Positions 1 to 11,290 of a stretch of DNA of 64,000 nt are shown here, one piece after another; position 1 is the stretch's first letter, and every line of letters begins with the position of its first letter. The translations under genes and the position numbers were made by a program. This stretch comes from Epiperipatus broadwayi (Eukaryota; Onychophora; Udeonychophora; Euonychophora; Peripatidae), in contig JAQFVV010006221.1 of the NCBI GenBank assembly GCA_028023455.1, positions 6,617,011-6,681,010 on the forward strand, written 5' to 3'. Under the pieces are notes generated by a model that searched no databases, had not been told where the DNA came from, and worked only from the letters and a program-made list of their open reading frames with translations.

Positions 1-1591
1 CCGTTATTGAAATAATAATCAAAAATTTCTTTCATTGAGTCTCAATGTGTAATTATTACAGAAATTAAGTCATCATTTAATGTCAATTTATTTTCAGTGA
101 TAAAAATTTTGAATGTCTTGAAACAATCATACTTTTGGTGTTTTTTTTTTTTTTCATAAATGATGTTTATTGCTAAAACATCTAATGTATCATAAACTGC
201 AAATATATCAGTTATCTGTTCCTCATAAGTATAAATATAATTTGTTTAATTTCAAAAATCGATATGCCAACCCAAGCGAAATAAAAACAAACATCTCCTC
301 ATGCTAAGATTTTGCATAATCGTTTTTTCCATCTAGAAATTTTGTGACTTCTTCATGAAGTTCAGAATGTCTGATTAGCATATGTCCCTCGATGGTCAGT
401 ATCCTTTAGTATTCAAAAGAAGAAATTTATAAAAAAACTTCTCATCTCTTGTCTCACTTTTTTAAATAAATGTGATTATAAGAACTTTCTGGTAAAATTT
501 ATGATTTTTCACAGCAGTGTGTGAAACATTTTTCAAAACATCTGACATGGTTTTAGATACTAATGCTTTTCTATGATGACTACAAAGTGTTATTGATTTA
601 TTCATACTTAAAGAACGTATTTCACAATACTACTATTTTTATCCCACATTACAACGTAATTTCATCCAGTGCAGATGCTTTAATTTTATATACCTATCAA
701 GAGTCCTAAAAATGTTCTTAGGTTTATAAAATATCTTCATAAGGTTCATTGTTTTATATAAAACAAATAATCAATTGGGATAAACCTTGTATGTCGTTTG
801 ACTTATCCAGTTGCAGGGGGAAAAAAATTAGTCATCTTAACTCTGTTGATGAGCTTGTTATCTTCTTATTCAGATATTTCATCTATTCTATTAGTAATCA
901 CATTATTGGAAAGTAGAATTAATTTCTTTCAAATATTTGTGACCAATAACTTCAACAATATCTTTTGTAGTTTCAGGCTTAGATTATGCACATTTATAAA
1001 CTAATGAGATATGAAGTATGCATAGTTTTTTTTTATAAATACTGATGAAATGAGAAAATAAATTTTTGAATAAATTCTTTTAGTTTGCTTTCAAAAAAGT
1101 GAAACATCTTGTTTTTTAAATCTACGTGCTTGTCTCAATATGATATAATTTATTTAGTCACCTACTCTCTTTCTGAAAATTTCTCTGTTTAATAATGTAC
1201 TGCAAATGTGAATTCTTGTTTGTCACCATTTCATATAAATCCAAATTTTAAGCAGTCTTAATTATATTTTATATTTTTCATTGTATTATTAATTAAAAAC
1301 TTGAAGGACTTTCAATTTTTCTTGATTGTCTTTTCATCTGTGGCATATCATTTTTAAAGTTCCTTTTCAGCAACATGCATTTTGTTCATATTCCATCAAC
1401 CTTTCATCCATTACTATAGTAAATATTAAAAAAAGTAATGAGAGAAGCACTCTGTATTTGCATAACATGCTAATTATTAAATTAAGAAAATATTTACATT
1501 CTATTTGCACTTACTAACAATTGCATTACGTAATTAACTTGTATCAATATATCTGTTATTTAAGTTCTTACAGTATGCAATTATAATAAGT
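1..1591. other. AT-rich DNA without a recognisable gene
   Basis: Only short chance open frames (under 70 codons) occur, with no family motif. Long A/T runs dominate. I see no RNA gene, and no repeat that recurs elsewhere in the window, until the target duplication at 1592. Confidence 0.6.
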
Positions 1592-1790
1592 ATATCATTA
1601 CATCACATGATCACCATTTCTTATGCTAGCACATCTGTTATTAGCACAGGCAAAACTCTTCATACAATAGTGCCACTCAGTGCCAACCAGAGTAATCAAT
1701 TAACAAGCCTTCTGGTATCCATTGATTACTCTGGTTGGCACTGAGTGGCACTACTATATGGAGAGTTTTGCCTGTGTTATATCATTACAT
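1592..1790 (-). mobile_element. Retroposed hairpin element (short copy) with 12-bp target duplication
   Basis: A 175-bp insert (1604-1778) lies between two exact copies of ATATCATTACAT (1592-1603 and 1779-1790). Within it, 1645-1703 and 1717-1776 form a near-perfect inverted repeat of about 59 bp. The termini read CACAGGCAAAACTC, and an inner block contains GTGCCACTCAGTGCC and CCAGAGTAATCAAT. Left of the hairpin, 1604-1644 is a single-copy tail that also occurs, reverse-complemented, at the right end of the 55.2-55.7 kb copy (GCTAGCAT and TGATCATGTG motifs). Target duplications this long suggest target-primed reverse transcription rather than a cut-and-paste transposase, so this is better described as a hairpin SINE than a MITE. 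No coding potential. Confidence 0.7.
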
Positions 1791-1940
1791 GTTGTCGCAA
1801 GTTCTTCCGATCATGTATATCTTGATCTATTTGTCTACTCACCTACATTTTTTTAGTTATGGACAAATAATTGCTGCTGAGAGTTGATTGATAAATAATT
1901 CAAGATTTATTTGATATAGATCTATGAGATTAGAGAAACT

Positions 1941-2490
1941 AGACAAAAGAATTGTATTTATATATATTGGACTACTTCCATCATCTAATATAAAGCATTG
2001 AATGAAAGAAAAAGTTGACTTTATTTAAATTTTCAAAGTACATTCAACTACTAATAATAGCACACAGGTTAGTATACACACAATATTTCGAGAGGTATTA
2101 TTCTCTTCTTCAAGTGTTGCTGACCTAACCAGTGACAGTACTAACATGGGAATCAAACCTTTATGCTTAGATTCTTGAATATTGAAATTTAAGGTAACGC
2201 TCTCAATATTCAAGAATCTAAGGGTCCAGGTTCGATTCCCATGCTAGTATCGTCACTGGCCAGGCCAGCAACATCTGAAGAAGAAAGGAGAATAATACCT
2301 CTTGAAATGTTGGGTGTATACTAACTTGTATGCTATTATTATTAGTTGAAAGTACTTTAAAAATTTAAATTTTTCTAAAGACATTTAATGTTTTATATTA
2401 ATTAGATGATGAAAATAGTCCAATGTACAAATACAACTAAAATATTATCATCACAAACCTTCACAAAAACACAAGACAAAAAAAATAATT
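1941..2490. mobile_element. Inverted-dimer Penelope/tRNA-like element, short noncoding form
   Basis: Two arms of about 230 bp (about 1954-2195 and 2200-2473) are reverse complements. The right arm carries a B-box-like GGTTCGATTCCC at 2229-2240, then the tail common to this family (TTAGATGATGRAAATAGTCC). The ends are asymmetric. The left end starts at GTATTTATATATATTGG, whereas the right end continues about 28 bp further to ATCATCACAAACCTTCA. The same asymmetry is seen at the large palindrome at 32953-39308. Flanks AGACAAAAGAATT (1941-1953) and a longer related A-rich copy (2474-2490) look like a decayed target duplication. The dimer centre falls inside the tRNA-like part, so the A box is absent. 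No open frame. Confidence 0.7.
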
Positions 2491-2734
2491 CTCAGTGACT
2501 AAAATTCTCCTGATGAATTTGCAAACTATTCTTATATTTTAATATTTAAATGTCTCGTCTAAGATCAACTAATGTCTGATTAGTGAATCACAATCTCACT
2601 TTAGGAATTTGTAGTTAGAAAGTTAAAAAATAAATAATGTTAAACTATCTAGTTTATAAAAATATAAAATAAATATATGTATGCATACTTGCACTACATA
2701 TATATAAATTTATTTAAACGCACATTGATTACGT

Positions 2735-2807
2735 AAGTAATATTTACTAAGGCTATAAACCTCATGCGCACACTCTTTAGGTTTATAGCCTTAGTAAATA
2801 TTATTAC
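2735..2807. repeat. Perfect 24-bp-arm hairpin
   Basis: Positions 2739-2762 and 2779-2802 are exact reverse complements (arm begins AATATTTACTAAGG) separated by a 16-nt loop; weaker pairing extends to 2807. It could be a decayed foldback transposon or a small-RNA precursor. Nothing else in the window matches it. Confidence 0.6.
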
Positions 2808-3246
2808 ATATATATATAATTTGAAATAAATATGTATTCAATATTATATTTAAAAAAATATATTAATTAAAAATTAGTTTTTATTACTATTTTAACATGA
2901 TATTTTAAATATCCTTTATTAAAACATATGCTCTTGATCAAATAGTTTTATTTAATTCAATTTTTTCACCATTACATTTTGTTTAGAATTACACTAGTTT
3001 TTGGTGTGAGATTATTAGTTGCATAAAAATAAAAATATTAATCTTTTAACTGAGGTTTAAAGTTTATATCTGTGCTAGAGATAATCTCTAGTTTCAAAAA
3101 TGATTAGTAATAATCATTGGTGTATTTATCTGAAATGGATGGTGTCAAAGTTGTGAGTGGAGGAAGTTTGACAATGGTAAATGAAAATGTAACAATTTAC
3201 TCTAGATAAATACTTTGCATATAATAAAGATGTATATGAGAGATTG

Positions 3247-3301
3247 TGACCTGGACCAACTGATGAGTGCTGGTTCAGCACGAAATGCATCTTGGGGGTC
3301 A
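3247..3301 (+). ncRNA. Hammerhead ribozyme (type I), apparently intact
   Basis: All conserved core elements are present in order. CTGATGA is at 3260-3266. Helix II is GTGCT/AGCAC (3267-3271 with 3277-3281) closed by loop GGTTC. GAA follows at 3282-3284. Helix III is the self-complementary ATGCAT at 3285-3290. The cleavage triplet ATC ends at 3291. Helix I forms from CCAA (3256-3259) with TTGG (3292-3295) and from TGACC (3247-3251) with GGTCA (3297-3301), with an internal loop TGGA/G between them. Every required pair is Watson-Crick. The very short helix III resembles minimal hammerheads of Penelope-like elements and retrozymes, which usually act as dimers. Flanks pair further (AATAAAGAT upstream, ATCTTTATT downstream). 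A degenerate relative lies at 27918-27974. Confidence 0.85.
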
Positions 3302-3598
3302 TTTGTCTTTTATTATATCTTTATTTGTATGTATTTAAAAAGAATGGGGAAGTATGGAGATGTTTATTATATCTTTAAAAATAAAAATATATAAAAATCC
3401 AATTCTTTTAATTTATCTCATATATATATTTCATTCCAATATCAGCCTTTCAAGCTAATTGAGCACGCGCCTTTGAGAGTGTTAAATAAATGAATACTCT
3501 CTTCTTCATTCAAGATATAGCATTTATGCAGGAATAAAAAGAATCCCTTTTATTCCTACGACTCAAATTCTTTTATATGAGCAAATCTGAAGAACTTC
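3302..3598. other. Intergenic DNA before the LTR element
   Basis: AT-rich, no gene seen. The first 30 bases contain the distal strand that pairs with sequence upstream of the hammerhead. Confidence 0.5.
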
Positions 3599-5381
3599 TG
3601 TTACCTTTTCGACCGTGGTAAATGTTTTAATTTACACTTTTACGATCGACACGACTGTCACGTCAAGCAAGAAGCACATATAGACTAATTATTTAAGTCT
3701 ATATTCCTGATCGAATACGGAGATTACCAATGGAATATTCCAGTATTATCTTTCCCAATCAGATGCTTCTCGGCTGCTGGATACTCATTCGTAAGAATGA
3801 TTTACTTAAAAGACAATCCAGCGCTTGAAATATTTATAAAATTTTACGAGATTTAATATTACTGTACTAGATTGACACATGTGCCTTTTACTAGAATCAA
3901 TGTCTACTGAATATTTAATAAACCCTACGGGTATATCATTCTAATTAGTATGGTGGAGAAAGAAAGACGAGATGTAAAAGCTATTCATAAATAAATACTG
4001 TTTAATACAATACATTCAATACATACTTAAGACATAATATTAAAACATAACATAAGAAATCATTAGCCTAATACAAATTACCTTTCATTTCACCATTCAC
4101 ACTAAATACTAATTGTTCGTAATTTATATGTAGGTATTCTAGAGTAGAGTCCTTTTCTCTACGTATTATTTGTTATAGAAAATCTACTGATTAATTGATT
4201 CACTCTGATTTACATTTTTTCAATTGCATTATAATTTCTTTTGGCCATTTTAAGAAAGTGTGTGCACGCGAGATATATTTAAGATATATTTAAAGTTAAT
4301 TACCTAGGTTTTCTGTACTTGGATGACTAAATGTTTAACCATCATGTGGATTACTCCACTTCTTTTGGAGAGATGGTAGTTCTTGGGATCCGGCTCGGAC
4401 TCCATACAGCTTACTTTTATCGTATTATTTGCGGCTTCAATGACAGGAGGTGAACCATCAGGCAGGCGCTATCACTACTATTACTTCATGGGCGAGATGA
4501 CATTACAACCAAGGCGGGCATGGATCAACTGGCGTCCGTTTGAGGCCTTACCCCTGCATTCTCGACGCTTCAAGTTCTTGGTACATTTTGTTCATATATA
4601 AAAAACACAGCTCTCGAACTAGTCTGTCTTTCAGCTCAGCAGACTCAAGAACTAAAACATGGCTCCTTTCCTTCACAACTTCTTACTTAATTGTCCCAGA
4701 ATCCTTTTCTTATCTTCTTTGATTGTTTCTTGGAATGTCATTAATTACATTTCACACCTTTATTTTACTTTCATAAAATACATAAATTTCTTTTTGTTTT
4801 TTTATTTCTTTTTTTTTATTTACTTCCATAATATTGGTTTTATTTCTATTTCTCTTTAATAAAATAATTTTCTTATTTACACACTCTTTCTTTTACATAC
4901 CTATACATATATTTCAGACGTTCACATGTGTAGTTTGAAGAGATGATCTTTATCTTTTTTGTAAATCTATTTATTTTATTTATAACTGCAACTGAATTTT
5001 ATGATTGCTAATTCTACAATCATTAACCCCTTTATTTACTTTTCCCTTTAAAATTAATCATTAACTTCGATGATCCTATTTTACTATTCCCTTAACTTTA
5101 CTATTCTGAAAAATTTTTAAAAGTTGACTTTGAAAGGTGAAAGATAAGAATCTTGGTTGCTTACCTTCCTTCACTTTCTTTAATTACTATAATTGATTCT
5201 GCTTTTAATTGCATTCCTCAACTACCATTTTGGTTTTTTAATTAATGCTAACTTAAAATAAATTTCCTTTCTTTCTTATGTTTATTATCCAATTTCTATA
5301 AATTAATTTACATATAAAACTCACATTTAATATTATGCGATATATATATGAAATGTACACATGTGTGATCATCACATTACA
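3599..5381 (-). repeat. 3' LTR (left copy on the map)
   Basis: On the plus strand it begins TGTTACC at 3599 and ends CATTACA at 5381; in element orientation it starts TGTAATG and ends with TAACA-like sequence. Compared with the right copy it has lost about 8 bp near 3602. Colinear similarity to 8944-10691 continues across the whole length with scattered substitutions and small indels. A TATA-like run on the minus strand lies at about 4594-4605. The plus-strand open frame at 4383-4601 is repeated in the other LTR with different frame ends, so I treat it as incidental. Confidence 0.8.
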
Positions 5382-5390
5382 CCGCTCCCT
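5382..5390 (-). promoter_or_regulatory. Polypurine tract of the LTR element
   Basis: The minus strand reads AGGGAGCGG immediately before the LTR start TGTAATG. This is the expected place and composition for plus-strand primer formation. Confidence 0.6.
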
Positions 5391-6495
5391 AATTTTCAAG
5401 AATTAAAATATAATGAACTTTGATGTGAAGGCCATTTTAATTCTTAATATTTAAATTTCTTTGGTGAGATAGACAACTAGGCAAAAGCTATACTTATTCA
5501 ATCCAATCGATCTGCGCTAATCAAACCACTTTAATCCCTACGGAAGACTTTAACACCCATCCACATTTCTACTGCTTGTTCAACTTAATAAAATATGAAA
5601 TTCTTCATTCTTTATATTTTTATTCTCAACGTAATTCCTAATAAAGTGGGAAAATTTTTTGTCCCGCAAAGATAATGAGCCCAGGATTCTTACTGATGCT
5701 ACATTATTAATAAAAAACAAATTCTTAATTCTTTAAATTCTTGATGTACTCATTCATATCGAGTTTGTATTAAACTGGGAGCTTCTGTCCCGCACATATA
5801 ATGAGCCCATGATTTTTACTGATGCTCCATTATTTAAAACTTAACGCACATATGCACCTGCACCTTTACATCATACGCAGAGACGGCTTAACCAAGCTCA
5901 GATGTGATCCATACATAATCCCTACACACACGCAAATGCCTCCATCCAGAATCTCAACCATATATCCTTAACACTTAACTTTACTACTATTATTCATTTA
6001 TTTTATTTTATTACGTATTACTTATCCATTTAATAAGCTTGGATGTTTATTGTTCCATCCTATTTCCTTTTTTCCCTTTATTTATTCTTTCTAGCTGCAT
6101 TTACAGACTTACAGATCATACATTCAAATTCTTTTGGCTATCATAATGGCAGTCTTATGAGAAGGGTTTTATTCTACTAATGGTTGATATAGACAATACA
6201 TTATAATCATCGTTTTTTTACCCCCTTTTTTTTTCATGCGCAGCTGTGTTTGACAGGCTTACACTAGGAGTTTGTCATTATAGATTACAAATTAGTTTGT
6301 TTTACGTTACTTCCTTTTGTTTTCGTTCTTTGCATTTAACATTTTATTATTATTTCATCCTCTCTTCCCATTAAATTTCTTTTATTTACATTGATTTTTT
6401 TTTTTACATTTTATAAGTCATTCTCCATTCTCGAAATCCAGTGCCGTTAATATTCAGTCAAGTTGACATATCTGTCATATTAGATTTCTTTTAAA
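5391..6495 (-). other. Noncoding 3' interior of the LTR element
   Basis: About 1.1 kb between the end of gag and the polypurine tract with no sustained open frame. It holds a partial tandem duplication: 5660-5707 and 5788-5835 share GTCCCGCA, TAATGAGCCCA and TTACTGATGCT. This is where pol would be expected, and it is absent. Confidence 0.6.
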
Positions 6496-8005
6496 TTAGT
6501 TTTTATCTGGAGGTTTTTTGTTACTCCTTTTGTTTGACATATATCCACTGGTGCTGGGCAATGGACTACTATCCCTATGTCTCCTAAAGTCTCTGTGTCC
6601 TTTCGGATAATTTCCATCTGAATATCTCACCATCGGCTGGACCCTTTCTATTGTAAAATCTATCCTTGCCTTCCCAGTAGCTTTGTTGATGGTTAGATTG
6701 CCCCTCATCTATCACTGGATCTTTAATCGGGTTTTTGAATTCTCGATCGTCAACTTTATCGTTAGGCCTTGTGCTGTTGAATGCATTAAGCAGTTCGGCG
6801 ACTTGTTTGACAGATTGTCTTTCAGTGCCAATAAGCATCTGTTCCACATTGTGCGGAAAATTATGCCTGATGATCCTAATAATTTGTTTCTCTGACAGAG
6901 GGTTAGCTGTCAGTGCATGTAGTTTCACCACCTGTTGACGAAAGAATGGAGAGAATGGCTCTCCTGGTCTCCATTTATTTTGTGAGATCTCATGCCACAG
7001 ATTTTCTTGGAGTTCCTCGCTCCAGTAGCTGGCGAGTAAAGCCGCCTTATATCCGATAAACGTTGTTGGTTTTATGAACGAGTCCCACCACGCTTGTGAA
7101 GCACTCTGCAAATGGCTGCATGTGATGGCCACCATGGCTTCTTCATCTAGTTTATTCAACACAAATTATCTTTCCAAACTATTAAGGTGCTCCATGGGAC
7201 TCTCCCCTAAATGACCAGAGAAAACACGTATTTTCAAAAATTGATTAACTGTAGCCAAGTTGTTACTGAAAAGATTACAGTTACTTGCTGGCACGCATTC
7301 GTTGGTGCTTTTCTGCTTATCATTATTAATTTCTTTCATCCCTATCATATTTTCTAATTCACTCTCCCTTTCCTCTACTTTTGACCCTATTGCTACTGCT
7401 AGCTGATTTACGTCTAGTCTTAACTCTTCTATCCCTCTTTCGTTTTCCTCCTTTAACACCGCAATTTTCTCCCCTTGTTCTACTTTGAAATCCTCTATTT
7501 CCTGACATACTACTTCTACTCTATCTTCCACCTCAGTCACCCTTTCACTTATTTCCCCTCTGATCTCTTGCGCTGCACTATCCCACTTTCCCATAATTTG
7601 TCGCTCGAATTTCTCAAGTAACTCAGCTTGGCTATCCAATCTTTTATTTGTGATCACCAATTGACAAGTGGTTTGCCTAAAATTATCATTTAATTCTTCA
7701 ATTTTTTGATTGAAGCTTTTAGTTAGTTGTTCACGTAACTCTTCCAGCATTTTCTTGTTTGCTTCATCCCTTTGCTTCCCTCTTTCATATATTTCTCTAG
7801 CAAATTGTCACTGATTTTCTATTATATCCTTTAACATACTCATCATGTCATGGTATTCTACATTATATCCCTTTTTGTATTCATTACTATCTTCCATTTC
7901 CCTATCATTACTCAAATCTACGGTTTGTTCAGCTTGTTTTTTACTATTAATACTCCCCTCTCCGTCACTTTGGGCATCCAGCTTTGTTTTTGCTCTCGTG
8001 TGCAT
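6496..8005 (-). pseudogene. gag: gag-like gene of the LTR element, broken
   Basis: Gag would form the particle that packages element RNA. Reading down the minus strand: a basic, polar start (8005-7811, about 65 codons); a long heptad-rich coiled coil (7807-about 7300); the linker motif KIRVFSGHLGESPMEHLNS, typical of the start of a retrotransposon capsid domain; and a capsid-like region (7162-about 6700) with QAWWDSF and PFFRQQV. The basic tail ends at 6496. Breaks: a TGA at 7808-7810 and a TAA at 7166-7168, both in frame with the rest, and a frameshift at about 6600-6700. No CCHC zinc knuckle is visible in the tail. The family assignment rests on the capsid motifs and on lying between matched LTRs. 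A plus-strand open frame at 6683-6938 is a shadow. Confidence 0.75.
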
Positions 8006-8280
8006 GAATCTACTTTTAAGTTTATGAAGTACTTCTTAATATATATTTCCACTATACTGATTCTCTTTTGTCCTTTACCCGTTTATTTCTATTTGCTACT
8101 TTAATTTCTTTCTTTTATGATTGGCATTTGGTACGCCAGTTAATCCCAACCGCACCTGCTTAGATTCTTTGCCTACCTGCCTTAGATTCATTTCCTCTCC
8201 CTGATATGTCTAGTTTCCTGACTATTACCCTCTACTCTACTATGTATATATTTATCGATAAATTTATTCTACTTCACTAC

Positions 8281-8640
8281 GACTGTTTGAAATAAGACAC
8301 GTATATAATTTATTTTGATTTCACTGATATCCTTTATCTCCCTATATTTATGACTTATTGATACAAAATTTTAAAATCTATTCCCAATTTATATTAGATT
8401 TCAATATATTTCTTTTTATTTGATCACCATTATGTAAAGATAACATATATATTCGGTCGTTATATAAGACACGCATATAATTTATTTTGATTTCACTGAT
8501 ACACTTTATCTCACTATATTTATGATTTATCAATCAAATTTTTTTTTTCAAACTCTATTCCCAATTTATATTAGATTTCAATACATTTTTTTATTTGATC
8601 GCAATTATGTAGAGATAACATATATATTCGGTCGTTCTAT
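8281..8640 (-). repeat. Tandem duplication (about 174-bp period) in the 5' leader
   Basis: The blocks 8290-8462 and 8464-8638 repeat TAAGACACG, ATATAATTTATTTTGATTTC, TTCCCAATTTATATTAG and ATATATATTCGGTCGTT with minor differences. In element orientation this lies between the primer-binding site and gag. It could be a packaging or promoter-linked duplication, or simple slippage. Confidence 0.75.
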
Positions 8641-8924
8641 GTATACAGATGTCTAAATACTTTTTTTTTCTTTTCCTTCTATAACAGTAAATACAAAAAA
8701 ACTTTCAATAGATTTTCACACAGTTAATTTATCCCCCTTCCCTTCTCTTTTCTTCTACACATGTGACTTTGAAACATATATAACTAACTATAAAGCAAAG
8801 AAAAACTCTTCCTCTCGTCCTCGCTTCTCACCAAACTAATTTATTAGAATTAATTTGTATATGAATAATTTTTTTCAACAAAATTCTACCCGACACGTGA
8901 CTAATAATTGTACAGCATATCGAT

Positions 8925-8942
8925 CCCGGACTGGTCCCCAAA
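8925..8942 (-). promoter_or_regulatory. tRNA primer-binding site
   Basis: The minus strand has TGGGGACCAGTCCGGGAT two or three bases inside the 5' LTR edge. It begins TGG as required to pair with a tRNA CCA end. Its complement reads like a tRNA 3' half (a T-arm CCCGG followed by a 7-nt acceptor strand). From memory it matches the common tRNA-Pro primer site at 15 of 18 positions, so tRNA-Pro or a lineage variant is the best guess. Confidence 0.65.
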
Positions 8943-8943
8943 A

Positions 8944-10691
8944 TGTAACAGAATTGCCTTTTCGACCATGGCGAATGTTTTAATTTTCTTTTACAATCGA
9001 CACGACTCTCACGTTAAGCAAGAAGCACATATAGACTAATTATTTAAGTCTATATTCCTGATCGAATACTGAGATTACCAATGGAATATTTCAGTATTAT
9101 CTTTCCCGATCAGACGCTTCTCGGCTGCTGGATACTCATTCATAAGAATGATTTACTTAAAAGACAATCCAGTGCTTGAAATATTTATAAAATTTTACGA
9201 GCTTTAACATTACTGTACTAGATTGACACGTGTGACTTTTACTAGAATCAATGTCTACTGAATATTTAATAAACCCTACGGGTATATCATTCTAATTAGT
9301 ATGGTGGAGAAAGATGAGGCATAAAAGCTATTCATAAATAAATACTGTTTAATACAATATATTCAATACATACTTAAGACATAATATTAAAACATAACAT
9401 AAGAAATCATTAGCCTAATACAAATTACCTTTCATTTAACCATTCACACTAAATACTAATTGTTCGTAATTTATATGTAGGTATTCTAGAGTAGAGTCCT
9501 TTTCTCCACGTATTATTCATTATAGAAAATCTACTGATTAATTGATTCACTCTGATTTACATTTTTTTAATTGCATTATAATTTCTTTTGGCCATTTAAA
9601 GAAAGTGTGTGCACGCATGATATATTTAAAGTTAATTACCTAGGTTTTCTGGACTTGGACGACTAAATGTTTAACCATCATGTGGATTACTCCACTTCTT
9701 TTGGAGAGATGGTAGTTCTTGGGATCCGGCTCGGACTCCTTCATACAGCTTACTTTTATCGTATTATTTGTGACTTCAATGACGGGAGGTGAACCATCAG
9801 GCAGGCGCTATCACTACTGTTACTTCATGGGTGAGATGACATTACACCCAAGGCGGACATGGATCAACTGGCGTCCGTTTGAGGCCCTTACCCCTGCATT
9901 CTCGACGCTTCAAGTTCTTGGTACATTTTGTTCATATATAAAAAACACAGCTCTCGAACTAATCTGTCTTTCAGCTCAGCAGACTCAAGAACTAAAACAT
10001 GGCTCCTTTCCTTCACAACTTCTTACTTAATTGTCCCAGAATCCTTTTCTTATCTTCTTTGATTGTTTCTTGGAATGTCATTAATTACATTTCACACCTT
10101 TATTTTACTTTCATAAAATACATAAATTTCTTCTTGTTTTTTTTTTTTATTTACTTCCATAATATTGGTTTTATTTTTATTTCTCTTTAATAAAATAATT
10201 TTCTTATTTACACACTCTTTCTTTTACATACCTATACATATATTTCAGACGTTCACATGTGTAGTTTGAAGAGATGATCTTTATCTTTTTTGTAAATCTA
10301 TTTATTTTATTTATAACTGCAACTGAATTTTATGATTGCTAATTTTACAATCATTAACCCCTTTAAGAATTAATCATCAACTTCGATGATCCTATTTTAC
10401 TATTCCCTTAACTTTACTATTCTAAAAAATTTTAAAAAGTTGACTTTGAAAGGTGAAAGATAAGAATCTTGGTTGCTTACCTTCCTTCATTTTCTTTAAT
10501 TACTATAATTGATTCTGCTTTTAATTGCATTCCTCAACTATCATTTTGGTTTTTTAATTAACGCTAACTTAAAATAAATGTCCTTTCTTTCTTACGTTTA
10601 TTATCTAATTTCTATAAATTAATTTACATATAAAACGCACGTTTAATATTATGCAATATATATATATGAAATGTACACATGTGTGATCACA
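8944..10691 (-). repeat. 5' LTR (right copy on the map)
   Basis: The plus strand begins TGTAACAGAATTG at 8944, so in element orientation it ends CAATTCTGTTACA next to the primer site. Its other edge is shortened to TGATCACA at 10689-10691 by loss of about 7 bp compared with the left copy. A TATA-like run corresponds at about 9934-9945. The plus-strand frame 9719-10030 is the equivalent of the one in the other LTR and is not conserved in length. Confidence 0.8.
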
Positions 10692-10847
10692 GTATCTTCA
10701 CAATGTATAATACATATTTTAATAAAGGAATTATAATGTATCACTACTTACATCAATCAAAGGGAGAATAGTTAATACTAATTAATTTTTTAATTTCTAA
10801 TGCAAAATTTCTTTTGATAGAAATAACTTAATATTCAAATAAAATAT

Positions 10848-11290
10848 ATGCCTATAGGTTTGAAAAGATTGGATTTTAATAGACATTTCACAAGTTTTTA
10901 CATTTGTATCTCAGGCTTGGATGCTAGAAAAAAGATTAGTAGAAAGACCTCAGACCATACAACAAAGTATGAAAATGTATTTTGGAAAAACAAGCAGGGA
11001 TTGAAAACAAAATACACGGATGAGAAAATAAACAAATATTATTGACATCATTGAAAGAATTAAGAAGCTGAAATAGATCAGTGTTAAAGGGATGATAATC
11101 AATAGATAGTTGAAGCCTTAAACTGGATCCCAAGAAATCATAAAAGACCTAGTAAGAGACTACGTGAGCTGGTTGAATGAGATAAGTAAATTCACTGAGA
11201 GATATAAAGAAGAGAAATTATAGATTAGAGATTTCATCTAATAGTGAATTGATAATGGTGGGAAATGATGATAGTGACAAAGTCTCTAAT
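10848..11290 (+). pseudogene. RTE-like LINE 3' fragment
   Basis: Decayed copy of the end of the RTE reverse-transcriptase gene. In shifting frames it shows LKTKYTDEKINKYY and EALNWIPRNHKRP, matching the C-terminal region of the copies at 42.7-43.3 kb and 50.5-51.0 kb. It ends near GATAATGGTGGGAAATGATG, like the GATGATGAT-type 3' end of the 48-kb copy. The upstream RT core is missing, as usual for 5'-truncated LINE insertions. Confidence 0.6.

Larger units (their letters stand above)
3599..10691 (-). mobile_element. Non-autonomous LTR retrotransposon with gag but no pol
   Basis: Two similar direct repeats of about 1.75 kb (3599-5381 and 8944-10691) enclose a 3.56-kb interior. In the element's orientation (minus strand) the order is: 5' LTR, tRNA-primer site, a leader with a tandem duplication, gag (8005 to 6496), about 1.1 kb without coding, polypurine tract and 3' LTR. 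No protease, reverse transcriptase, RNase H or integrase motif was found in any frame of the interior. Most autonomous Gypsy-type elements need 4-6 kb of interior, so this copy or family probably depends on a partner for enzymes. The outer ends are slightly damaged and I could not find a convincing target duplication. Confidence 0.8.

Noticed and set aside
4383-4859. Plus-strand open frames inside the left LTR (MGSGSDS...)
   Set aside because: They are antisense to the element, differ in length and frame from the equivalents in the right LTR, and have no recognisable domain.
6683-6938. Overlapping plus-strand frames opposite gag
   Set aside because: Shadow of the minus-strand gag coding sequence.
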